Positions 44,798-52,455 of a DNA stretch of 64,000 nt are shown here, piece after piece; positions within the stretch are counted from its first letter, which is position 1, and every line of letters begins with the position of its first letter. The translations under genes were made by a program, and so were the position numbers. The notes under the pieces were generated by a model. It made no database searches. It worked only from the letters and a program-made list of their open reading frames with translations, and was not told where the DNA came from. The DNA comes from Microbacterium paraoxydans (GTDB lineage: Bacteria > Actinomycetota > Actinomycetes > Actinomycetales > Microbacteriaceae): contig NZ_CP064873.1 in assembly GCF_019056515.1 (NCBI RefSeq), positions 62,001 through 126,000 on the forward strand, written 5' to 3'.

Positions 44798-45145
44798 ATG
44801 CCCACGACGCTCCCACTCCTCCCGACCGACGCGGCGGCGTGCTGCTCGCCCGTCACCGGCGGGGTGCTGACGCCCGACGAGGCCGAGCGGATAGCGCGCA
44901 CGTTCAAGGCTCTGGGTGACCCCACGCGCGTGAGACTTCTCTCCCTGATCGCCGCATCCAGCGACGGTGAAGCATGCATCTGCGACCTCACCGAGCCCGT
45001 CGGACTATCCCAGCCGACCGTCTCCCACCACATGAAACTGCTCGTCGATGCGGGCCTCGCCACCCGCGAACAGCGCGGCCGCTGGGCCTACTACCGCGTC
45101 GTTACCGACCCCCTCGAACAGGCCTCTCGCGCGCTGAGCCCGTGA
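44798..45145 (+). CDS. arsR: ArsR family arsenic-sensing regulator
   Basis: The 115-residue winged-helix protein has a Cys pair at the N-terminus (AACCSP, residues 15-16) and the classical As(III) site in the recognition region (EACICDLTEPVGLSQPTVSHH, Cys60 and Cys62). This matches actinobacterial ArsR proteins. The ATG at 44798 was chosen as the first methionine before the conserved region; no clear ribosome site is present. GTGA overlap couples it to the following GNAT pseudogene. Confidence 0.9.
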   Translation: MPTTLPLLPTDAAACCSPVTGGVLTPDEAERIARTFKALGDPTRVRLLSLIAASSDGEACICDLTEPVGLSQPTVSHHMKLLVDAGLATREQRGRWAYYRVVTDPLEQASRALSP

Positions 45146-45650
45146 GCGGCGTCCTCATCCGGTCGATGACCACCGCCGACTGGGCAGCGGTGGAATCCAT
45201 CTACCGAGAAGGCATCGCCACCGGCAACGCAACGTTCGAGACAGACCCGCCAACGTGGGGCCAGCCTTCGACTCAGGGAAACTCACCGTCGGGCGGCTCG
45301 TTGCCGAGGACACCGCCGGTTCGATCCTCGGAAGGGTCGCCGCCTCACCCGTGTCATCTCGCGAGGTGTACCGCGGCGCTGTCGAGCACTCGGTCTATGT
45401 CGCGCACGAGGCTCGCGGGCACGGCGTCGGCGCCGCACTCCTCGACGCCTTCCTCCAAGCCGCCGACAGCGCCGGCATCTGGACCATGCAGTCCAGCATC
45501 TTCCCCGAGAACCCCGCCAGCCTCGCCCTCCACGACCGCGCCGGCTTCCGCGGCGTGGGACACCGGGAACGCATCGCTCTCATGACCTACGGCCCCTGGA
45601 CTGGACAGTGGCGCGACACGATCCTCGTCAAGCGGCGCCACCCTCGCTGA
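45142..45650 (+). pseudogene. Frameshifted GNAT acetyltransferase (ArsN-like)
   Basis: The N-terminal part (IRSMTTADWAAVESIYREGIATGNATF) and the C-terminal part (FDSGKLTVGRLVAED to the end, with acetyl-CoA loop ARGHGVGAALL) are in different frames. They join near base 45,258 after the codons for PPTW, consistent with loss of one base. Together they would make a ~169-residue enzyme of the phosphinothricin acetyltransferase type; ArsN members of that family are found in arsenic loci. It starts at a GTG overlapping the arsR stop. No slippery heptamer is apparent, so I treat it as a broken gene. Confidence 0.85.
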
Positions 45651-45756
45651 CCGCGTGCCGAAAATCCGGGCCGAAACAGCCTGTCCCGCAACCTTGGTTT
45701 CAATACGGGAGCCGTTTACAGCACGCCGCGATGAGGCGCCGTACGTACGTCCCGCG

Positions 45757-45771
45757 AACGATTGTTTTCGG
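45757..45771 (+). repeat. AACGATYGTTTTYGG motif, copy 3
   Basis: Reads AACGATTGTTTTCGG between the arsenic genes and the next operon. The neighbouring 45,651-45,845 gap has no gene that I can recognise. Confidence 0.5.
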
Positions 45772-45845
45772 CCGGGGCGTCCCGACCGAATGGCTTATGG
45801 CTCAGCGATCCGGTGTTCCGTCTTCGCTGATACAGTCGTTTTGAC

Positions 45846-46301
45846 ATGATCCGCCCTCTCCGCGCGCGCCCGTACAGGCCGGCGAGCAGGGAGCGGCTGA
45901 TAACGAGGATCATTACTGCGGTCGGCCTAGCCGTGCTCTTGACTGCGGGGGCCTGGCTCGGCGGAAGCCACCTGGATGCGCCGGACAGCTCCGAGCACGT
46001 GTCGGTGATGCTGGCTGCTTTAGCTGCTGATGCTCCAGCCTCGGAGCAGGTTGGCGACCCGCCTTCCGGTGACGGGTTTGCAGCCCAGTTCACGGACGCA
46101 GCGACAGTCGGTGGCGTTGGTTGCTTGATCGGCGTGCTCTGCTGCGTGATTCTGTTCATCGTGGGCCGAGCGTTCCGCGTTGCTAGGGCGACTTCTCGGG
46201 AGACGACCGTCCTGCTCCGCCCGGTGAGGCCGCTGCCGGCGGACGCGCGTGCGGACGTCCCATCGCTGTCCTTGACGCAACTTTCCCTTTCGCGCACCTG
46301 A
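45846..46301 (+). CDS. DUF6153-like membrane protein (divergent third copy)
   Basis: The 151-residue protein has two membrane segments (about residues 19-42 and 91-110) separated by an acidic loop, and ends with LSLTQLSLSRT. This tail and the two-span layout match the copies at 30,148 and 38,162, although the loop has few His residues. A possible promoter with GATACAGT lies just upstream. It precedes the thioredoxin-fold gene and may be part of that operon. Confidence 0.65.
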   Translation: MIRPLRARPYRPASRERLITRIITAVGLAVLLTAGAWLGGSHLDAPDSSEHVSVMLAALAADAPASEQVGDPPSGDGFAAQFTDAATVGGVGCLIGVLCCVILFIVGRAFRVARATSRETTVLLRPVRPLPADARADVPSLSLTQLSLSRT

Positions 46302-46398
46302 CGAGCGCTCCTTCGAACGCCAGCAGCTTTGTGTGGTGGCGTGCTCCTGGCATTCCGTACGGGAGCTTTTAGAGAGTCATTCGTGTCAAGGAGTGTCT

Positions 46399-47058
46399 AT
46401 GAAAACGTGGGTAAAGGCGACGCTCGTCGCCGCGGTCGTAGCTGTTCTGCTGATTGTGGCAGGCGTCGTTTATGGGCTGAGCAGTCAGGGGGTTCCATCG
46501 GCCGGCACGGATGAGAGCGGTCCGCATGTGCAGAGGGAGAACTCCCACGTCCTGGATGATGGCGGCGAGGGCGCGGTGACAGTGGTGGAGTTCCTGGACT
46601 TCGAGTGTGAGGCGTGTGGCGCGTTCTACCCGCTGGTTGAGGATCTCCGGGCGCAGTACGCCGGTGAGATCACGTATGTCATCCGCTACTTCCCGTTGCC
46701 CGGTCACTTCAATTCGAAGAATGCGGCTATCGCTGCGGAGGCGGCCGCACAGCAGGGGCAGCTGGAGGAGATGTATCACCGGTTGTTCTCGACGCAGGCG
46801 CAGTGGGGCGAGGCGCAGGAGTCCCGAGCTGACCTGTTCCGCGGATTCGCGGAGGAGATGGGCCTGGATATGGCGGCGTACGACGAGGCCGTAGCGGACC
46901 CGGCGACGGCGGAGCGGGTGCAGTTTGATTTCGCCGAGGGCGAGGCGCTCGGCGTCAGCAGCACCCCCTCATTCTTCATCGATGGGGAGCCGGTCACGCT
47001 AGAGGCGTGGACGGACTTGGGAGACCGCATCGATTCCGCCGTGAACGGCAAGCGGTGA
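46399..47058 (+). CDS. DsbA/thioredoxin-fold membrane-anchored protein
   Basis: The 219-residue protein has one N-terminal membrane segment (~residues 7-26) and a DsbA-like fold with the active site CEAC (Cys70-Cys73) in FLDFECEACGAFYP, plus the cis-Pro loop SSTPSFFIDG. It should exchange disulfides outside the membrane. AAGGAG is five bases before the ATG; the longer frame upstream was rejected. Placement before the CDF and CopC genes suggests it protects or matures metal-binding envelope proteins. Confidence 0.9.
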   Translation: MKTWVKATLVAAVVAVLLIVAGVVYGLSSQGVPSAGTDESGPHVQRENSHVLDDGGEGAVTVVEFLDFECEACGAFYPLVEDLRAQYAGEITYVIRYFPLPGHFNSKNAAIAAEAAAQQGQLEEMYHRLFSTQAQWGEAQESRADLFRGFAEEMGLDMAAYDEAVADPATAERVQFDFAEGEALGVSSTPSFFIDGEPVTLEAWTDLGDRIDSAVNGKR

Positions 47059-47114
47059 AGCCGCCGCTGGAGACCCGCAGTTTCGCGGGCCACATTTAGT
47101 CGCCGAAAGGAAGA

Positions 47115-48026
47115 ATGATCATGGGTGCAGGTCATAGCCACGCGTCGGGAACGTCCCGTAAGCGGCTGGTGGTCGCCTTTTCGATCACACTGTCTGTTTT
47201 TCTCATCGAGGTAGTCGGTTCGGTCCTGACTGGCAGTCTCGCGCTTCTGGTGGACGCGGCGCACATGCTCACCGATGTGATCGGCCTGGCGTTGGCTGTG
47301 ACGGCTGCGCATCTGATGAACAGGGCACCCACTCCCCGTTATACGTTTGGGTTGCGACGCGCCGAGGTCCTTGGCGCTCTCGCGCAGGCGACCTTGCTGT
47401 TGGGTGTGGGCTTGTTTGCCCTGGTCGAGGGAATTCGCCGACTGTTCGAGCCTCCCGATATCGCATCGGGAAGCCTGTTGTTCTTCGGAATCGTGGGGCT
47501 CGTGGCCAATATCGCGTCTCTGCTCGTCCTGATGGGTGGACGCGGGCTGAACCTCAACATGCGGGCTGCGTTCCTCGAGGTCGCCAACGACGCGCTCGGC
47601 TCCGTCGCCGTTATCGTGAGCGCCATCCTGATCGCCGCTCTCGGCTGGTATCAGGCGGACGCAGTCGCCGGGGTCGTCATCGCGATACTGATCATCCCGC
47701 GCACTGTCGTCCTGTTGCGCGCCTCCGGGCGCATGCTCCTCGAATCCACTCCTCGCGGCCTGGACCTGGACGAGGTACGCCGACACATTGTTGAGCTTCC
47801 CCATGTGGTCGCCGTCCACGACCTGCACGCCAGTCAGGTGTCTACCGACCTCCCGACGCTGAGCGCTCACATCGTCATTGATGACACCGTGACCATGGAC
47901 GCCTACGCGGCCTTGTTGCGATCGCTGCAGGAGTGTGTGGCCGAGCATTTCCCGGTGAGTGTCGAACACTCCACTTTCCAAATCGAACCCGAATCGCACA
48001 CTGGAGAACACTTCACCCATGCGTAA
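47115..48026 (+). CDS. CDF family Zn/Cd/Co efflux protein
   Basis: The 303-residue protein has six membrane segments and a C-terminal cytoplasmic domain. The metal site in TM2 is HMLTD (His50, Asp54). In TM5 the usual HxxxD is EVAND (Glu155, Asp159), so one histidine is replaced by Glu, which may change the metal choice. AGGAAG precedes the start; ATG at 47121 is an alternative. CDF proteins exchange a divalent cation for protons. Confidence 0.92.
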   Translation: MIMGAGHSHASGTSRKRLVVAFSITLSVFLIEVVGSVLTGSLALLVDAAHMLTDVIGLALAVTAAHLMNRAPTPRYTFGLRRAEVLGALAQATLLLGVGLFALVEGIRRLFEPPDIASGSLLFFGIVGLVANIASLLVLMGGRGLNLNMRAAFLEVANDALGSVAVIVSAILIAALGWYQADAVAGVVIAILIIPRTVVLLRASGRMLLESTPRGLDLDEVRRHIVELPHVVAVHDLHASQVSTDLPTLSAHIVIDDTVTMDAYAALLRSLQECVAEHFPVSVEHSTFQIEPESHTGEHFTHA

Positions 48027-48687
48027 CAACGCTTCCCGCACCCGCCGAATCGCCCTGGCGGGGCTCGTCATCGCCGCCATCAGTGTCCTCGGCCTCGCCT
48101 CCCCGGCCGCCGCTCACGACGGGTTGGTCTCCTCCTACCCCGAGGCTGGCGGCACTATCCCGAACTCGCCGGACGAGATCACTCTGACCTTCAGCGCGGA
48201 GCTGACCAATCTAGAGGGTGCAACAGATATCGAGGTTCTCAACGACCAGGGAACCAATGTGGCGGTCGATGCGCCCGCGGTCAGTGGCACCGCCGTCACC
48301 CAGCATCTGTCCCCGGATGCCGGCGGCGGGTTGTTTACCGTCCGGTGGAAGGTGGTCTCCAGCGACGGTCACCCCACCAGCGGCGAGTACTCGTACTCGG
48401 TTACGGCCAGCACCCCTCCCGCCGCGACCTCACCAGCCATCGCCACCCCGGAGCAGAGTGCCCAGCCCAGCTCGAGTGCGACACCGGAACCGAGCACTTC
48501 ACCCGCGGAGTACGGAGGCACAGCGTCGGGCGGCGCAGCGATGGGCGACGGGCTGTTGCTGCCGTTGATGTTCGTCTCCTCGCTCATTCTGGTCCTGGGC
48601 GTGAGCGCGGCCGGGGTGATCCTCGCCGGTCGCGCCCGTCGGCGACGCGACCGTGCAGAAGGGGAAGCTGGGGCCGGTGAAGAGTGA
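48019..48687 (+). CDS. copC: CopC domain-containing secreted/anchored protein
   Basis: The 222-residue protein has a signal peptide ending ASPAAA, and the mature protein starts with His33 (HDGLVSSYPEAGG), the usual CopC Cu(II) ligand, followed by SSDGHPTSGEYSYSV. A Ser/Thr/Pro linker and a C-terminal membrane segment with basic tail anchor it. The ATG lies 8 bases inside the end of the CDF gene. CopC binds copper on the outside; no CopD domain gene follows. Confidence 0.9.
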   Translation: MRNNASRTRRIALAGLVIAAISVLGLASPAAAHDGLVSSYPEAGGTIPNSPDEITLTFSAELTNLEGATDIEVLNDQGTNVAVDAPAVSGTAVTQHLSPDAGGGLFTVRWKVVSSDGHPTSGEYSYSVTASTPPAATSPAIATPEQSAQPSSSATPEPSTSPAEYGGTASGGAAMGDGLLLPLMFVSSLILVLGVSAAGVILAGRARRRRDRAEGEAGAGEE

Positions 48688-49210
48688 GCGTCTGCGGCGG
48701 TCCGCTCTCGCGGCCATCGTCGCCGCGATCGTCGTCTTCATCGACCAGGCCACGAAAAGCATGGCACTCAGCGAGCTGAGCCAACGCGAGAGAATCCCGC
48801 TCCTCGGGGATCTCCTTGGTCTGCAACTCGCGTTCAACCCTGGCGCCACCCTGTCCTTCGGCGCCTCCGCCACCGGTCTGCTGACTGTCTTCGGTATCGC
48901 CGTCACGGTGATCCTGGGTATCGCTGCTGCCCGCGCAGGGACCACTCTCGCTGCGATCGGGTTCGGTTTCCTCGTGGGCGGAGCACTCGGCAACCTCATC
49001 GACCGCTTGTTTTCCCCACCCAGTTTCGGGGTGGGGCACGTCACGGACTTCCTCGCCTACGGGGATCTCTTCATCGGCAACATCGCCGACATCGCGCTGG
49101 GGGTCGGGGCCCTCCTCCTTCTGAGCGCCGCGTGGCGCAGCCGAGAACCCCGCCACCCCGATCCGCCGAAACCAGCCAATCATCTGGCACAAGAGACGAC
49201 ATCACTATGA
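48677..49210 (+). CDS. lspA: Signal peptidase II, LspA (island copy 2)
   Basis: The 177-residue protein has four membrane segments, LAFNPGATLSFG, and catalytic Asp109 (GNLIDR) and Asp138 (GNIADIA). It is a second LspA in the same island and differs clearly from the copy at 42,774. The GTG at 48677 overlaps the copC end; an upstream GTG at 48653 is also possible. It is coupled to the next gene by ATGA. Confidence 0.92.
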   Translation: MKSERLRRSALAAIVAAIVVFIDQATKSMALSELSQRERIPLLGDLLGLQLAFNPGATLSFGASATGLLTVFGIAVTVILGIAAARAGTTLAAIGFGFLVGGALGNLIDRLFSPPSFGVGHVTDFLAYGDLFIGNIADIALGVGALLLLSAAWRSREPRHPDPPKPANHLAQETTSL

Positions 49211-49554
49211 ATGCGACGCAGAAACCCGCATCCCCCTATCAGCGAAACGCTCTCGCGCCCGGGCTGATCGCCGCAGCCATCCTCTTCCTGGCCCCAGCCC
49301 TCATCCGGGCGAACTGGGCACCCCTGGTGTTGTTCGTCGCATCCATCCTCGCCCTGATCGTGGGATGGTTCGCTATCCAGGCGCGGCACTGGTGGTGGGT
49401 GCCGGTATTCGCCGCGATCGCTGTGCTCTGGAACCCGGTCATGCCATTCCCGTTCTCCGGCGACATCTGGGCCATGGCGCAACCGGCCGCAGCCGTGGTG
49501 TTCCTGGTCGCAGGTGGCACGATCAGGGTGGTCCGGCAAGATCCCCTACGATGA
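49207..49554 (+). CDS. Small membrane protein (DUF6804-like)
   Basis: The 115-residue protein has about four hydrophobic segments and a Trp-rich stretch (ARHWWWVPVF), with the pair LWNPVMPFPFSGDIW that I associate with DUF6804, though not firmly. It overlaps lspA and the ctaG-like gene by ATGA on each side, so it belongs to the same operon. Function unknown. Confidence 0.7.
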   Translation: MNATQKPASPYQRNALAPGLIAAAILFLAPALIRANWAPLVLFVASILALIVGWFAIQARHWWWVPVFAAIAVLWNPVMPFPFSGDIWAMAQPAAAVVFLVAGGTIRVVRQDPLR

Positions 49555-50495
49555 CCGACTGGCTACCCGTCGAGCCCCCTACGCTCGGGGCGTTGGTCGC
49601 GTTCCGCCCTGGACCGTTTCCGCTGCTTCCGGTGCTCGCGGCTGTGCTCGCGGTGCTGTATCTGGCCGGGGCAGTTCGGCTGTGCAGGATGCGACGCCGC
49701 TGGCCTGTGTGGCGCGCCGTCAGTTTCCTCACCGGCTGCGCGCTGCTCGCCGCGGTGACCGGTCTCGGGGTGGAGGCGTACGGCTATGCCCTGGTGTCGG
49801 TGTTCATGTTCCAGCAGCTCACCCTCATGATGACCGTGCCCCCACTGCTGGTGCTCGGCTCCCCGGGGACGCTGCTTCTTCGTGCCACACCACACCACGG
49901 TCTCGGACGACACGTTCTGCATTTCACGCATCGCGGTTTGCGGAGTCGCGTCGTCGGCTGGGTGCTGAGTCCCTGGTGCATCATCCCGCTGTATCTGTTC
50001 GCGTTCTACGGCCTCTACCTGGCGAACGCGGCTGACGGGATCCTCACCCAACCCGGAGGGCATCTCATCCTAGAACTGGTATTCCTCGCCGCCGGTGTGC
50101 TGTTCACCATTCCCGTGCTTTCCTCCGACCCGTTACCGGTCCGATTGGGACACGGCGCCCGCGCTCTCGACGTGTTCGCCGAGGCCGCCCTCCACGCGTT
50201 CTTCGGCGTGTTCCTCATGATGGGGAGCACAATCCTCGTCGCGTCTTTCGTCACTCCCACCCTGGCCCTGGGCCTGGATCCGCTCGAGGATCAGCGGCTT
50301 GCCGGTGGGCTGGCGTGGTCGTACGGGGAAGCTCCAACCGTGTTGATGCTGCTGTACGTCATGCACCGCTGGTTCCGGGAGGACAGCGCCTCCGCGGCCG
50401 CCACCGATCGCTACGTCGACACCCACGGGAACGCTGATCTCGACGCCTACAACGCCTATCTGAACAGACTGAGCGCCCGTGATCCGGAACCCTGA
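49551..50495 (+). CDS. ctaG: CtaG-like cytochrome c oxidase assembly protein
   Basis: The 314-residue protein has seven or so membrane segments and the caa3-type CtaG pattern: FMFQQLTLMMTVPPLLVLGSP, LSPWCIIPLYLFAFYGLYL and HAFFGVFLMMGSTIL. CtaG of this family helps deliver copper to oxidase, and actinobacterial copper islands often carry one, sometimes fused to CopD. It starts at ATGA overlap and ends 17 bases inside lnt. Confidence 0.88.
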   Translation: MTDWLPVEPPTLGALVAFRPGPFPLLPVLAAVLAVLYLAGAVRLCRMRRRWPVWRAVSFLTGCALLAAVTGLGVEAYGYALVSVFMFQQLTLMMTVPPLLVLGSPGTLLLRATPHHGLGRHVLHFTHRGLRSRVVGWVLSPWCIIPLYLFAFYGLYLANAADGILTQPGGHLILELVFLAAGVLFTIPVLSSDPLPVRLGHGARALDVFAEAALHAFFGVFLMMGSTILVASFVTPTLALGLDPLEDQRLAGGLAWSYGEAPTVLMLLYVMHRWFREDSASAAATDRYVDTHGNADLDAYNAYLNRLSARDPEP

Positions 50496-52050
50496 ACCCG
50501 CCACACACGGATCTCCTCAGGCGGCACCGTCCTCCGTTGCTCGGCCAGCCGCGAAACGAACCATCCCAGTACCGGGCGCTGTCGTTGTAGCCGCGGTCGC
50601 CGGGTTCTGTCTGGACCTCGCCTACCCGGAGACGGGATGGTGGCCTCTGGCGTTCGCCAGCGTCACCGTCAGCTTGTGGCTGCTGCGCGGTCGCTCCCTC
50701 CCAGCCTCATTCGTCATCTCCCTCACCTACGGGGCCACGTTCTACGTCACCCACCTCTCGTGGGTGTCCACCTTCCTCGGGCCTTTGCCTTGGGCGGCGC
50801 TGTCAGGACTGCAGGCTCTTCTCTTCGCTGCAGGCGGCCCCCTCATCACGCTGGCATATCGCTACAGTCGCGGACGACTGTGGGCGCTTGCGCCCGCGTG
50901 GGTGGCGGGAGTCTGGGTGCTGCGGGAGACCGTAATGGGTACCTGGCCGTACGGCGGCTTCCCGTGGGCCCGCCTCGGCGTCGTTCTGGTCGACACCCTG
51001 TTTGCCGAGGCGGCCTCTTGGCTAGGAACAACCGGGCTATCGTTCCTGATCGTCTTCCTCTGCGCTGGAGCCTTGGACGTGGCGCTCCGGCGACGCCTGA
51101 GCCACCTCGTTGCCCTCACGCTGATCGGCGCCGTCGCCGCGCTCGTCCCCGCATTCCCGACCACCTACATTGGTGATCTACGCGTCGGGTGGGTGCAGGG
51201 TAACGGGCCCAGCGCATACTTCGATCCCCGATCGGAAGGCGACATCTTCGATGCACAGCAGACCGCCACTACATCGCTGATCGGTGAGGACCTCGACCTC
51301 CTGGTGTGGCCGGAAGGATCGGTCGACAGCGACCCGCTCCGCGAAGCCGATACTGCCGAACGCTTGGACGCCCTCACCCAGACGATCGGGTCGCCGCTGC
51401 TGGTGAACTCAGCCACCACACGGGAAGGCTTGACGTTCAACACCTCTCTACTCTGGACCGGAACCACCGCCCCACAGGCGTACGACAAAGCCAACCCGGT
51501 GCCCTTCGGGGAGTACGTGCCCGACCGTTGGTTCTACGAGCTCCTCGCCCCAGACCTCGTCGGCATGATTCAAAGGGAATACACGCCGGGCACCAACCTT
51601 CCTGCGATGAGTGTTGCGGGCTCGCGCGTCGGCCTCGCAATCTGCTTCGACGTCATCTACGACCGGGTCATTCACGACAGCGCTGTGAAGGGTGCGGAGG
51701 TTTATGTGTTCCAAACCAACAACGCCGACTTCCGCGGCACGGACGAGAATTTGCAACAACTCGCCATCGCCCGCATGCGCGCCCTCGAAACCGGCCGCAC
51801 CGTGGTGAACGTCTCCACCACCGGCACCAGCCAAGTCATCCGCACCGACGGAACAACCGTCGCCGCCGTCCCCGCAGACACTGCGGCCGCGAAGGTCAGC
51901 AGCGTTCCACTGCACAGGGGGATCACGCCGGCTGTCATCCTGATGCCCTGGATCGGTCCCGCGATAGGCGGACTGAGCGTATTGATGTTGATGCTCTCGA
52001 TAGCAGAGCGGCGCCTTCGCTCACGGTCGCCTCACGTTAGATCGAAGTGA
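50479..52050 (+). CDS. lnt: Apolipoprotein N-acyltransferase Lnt
   Basis: The 523-residue protein has an N-terminal multi-span membrane part and a nitrilase-like domain with the catalytic triad Glu279 (WPEGS), Lys337 (DKANPVPFGEY) and Cys389 (ICFDVIYD), nearly the spacing of E. coli Lnt. Lnt adds the third acyl chain to lipoproteins. The GTG start overlaps ctaG. Together with the two LspA proteins the island can process its own lipoproteins. Confidence 0.92.
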   Translation: MIRNPEPATHGSPQAAPSSVARPAAKRTIPVPGAVVVAAVAGFCLDLAYPETGWWPLAFASVTVSLWLLRGRSLPASFVISLTYGATFYVTHLSWVSTFLGPLPWAALSGLQALLFAAGGPLITLAYRYSRGRLWALAPAWVAGVWVLRETVMGTWPYGGFPWARLGVVLVDTLFAEAASWLGTTGLSFLIVFLCAGALDVALRRRLSHLVALTLIGAVAALVPAFPTTYIGDLRVGWVQGNGPSAYFDPRSEGDIFDAQQTATTSLIGEDLDLLVWPEGSVDSDPLREADTAERLDALTQTIGSPLLVNSATTREGLTFNTSLLWTGTTAPQAYDKANPVPFGEYVPDRWFYELLAPDLVGMIQREYTPGTNLPAMSVAGSRVGLAICFDVIYDRVIHDSAVKGAEVYVFQTNNADFRGTDENLQQLAIARMRALETGRTVVNVSTTGTSQVIRTDGTTVAAVPADTAAAKVSSVPLHRGITPAVILMPWIGPAIGGLSVLMLMLSIAERRLRSRSPHVRSK

Positions 52051-52108
52051 ACGGTATTCCAGACGAAACCCATTGAACGCGACCGCGTAATTGGTCACTT
52101 ATCGCTGT

Positions 52109-52130
52109 ATAGTCATCTTGTGCTGACTAT
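52109..52130 (+). promoter_or_regulatory. Dyad operator and promoter of the second cmtR operon
   Basis: ATAGTCA (52109-52115) and TGACTAT (52124-52130) form a perfect 7-8-7 dyad. It overlaps the likely -10 TATAGT (52108-52113) and the GTG start at 52120, consistent with leaderless autoregulated transcription. Confidence 0.7.
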
Positions 52131-52455
52131 TGCTTCTCGTCTCGATGTGATGAATCGTCTAGGTCGCGCGATGGCGGATCCGTCGCGCTCGCGGATCTTG
52201 CTCACGCTCTTGGACGCGCCTGGCTACCCGGCGGAACTTTCACGTGATCTCGGTCTGACGCGCTCGAATGTCTCCAACCACCTAACGTGTCTGCGGGGGT
52301 GTGGTCTGGTCGTTGCGACGCCGGAAGGGCGTCGTACGCGCTACGAGATCGCCGACGCACATATCGCGGTGGGCCTGCGGCACATGCTGGAAGCGGTCGT
52401 CGCCGTCGACGCGGGCGTTCCGTGTGCGGACGAGAAGTGTGAGTGCTGCGCGTGA
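52120..52455 (+). CDS. cmtR: CmtR-type ArsR family metal sensor (copy 2)
   Basis: The 111-residue protein has Cys57 and Cys61 (TCLRGCG) and Cys102, the exact CmtR set for Cd(II)/Pb(II), with further cysteines at 107, 109 and 110 (EKCECC). The GTG start lies in the operator and gives a leaderless message. Its stop overlaps the ATPase start (GTGA). It differs clearly from copy 1, so the two sensors may not cross-talk. Confidence 0.9.
   Translation: MLTIASRLDVMNRLGRAMADPSRSRILLTLLDAPGYPAELSRDLGLTRSNVSNHLTCLRGCGLVVATPEGRRTRYEIADAHIAVGLRHMLEAVVAVDAGVPCADEKCECCA

Noticed and set aside
45142..45650. Programmed ribosomal frameshift in the GNAT gene
   Set aside because: The join lacks a canonical slippery heptamer and the tRNAs would not re-pair well at TGG-GGC, so a simple mutation is more likely.
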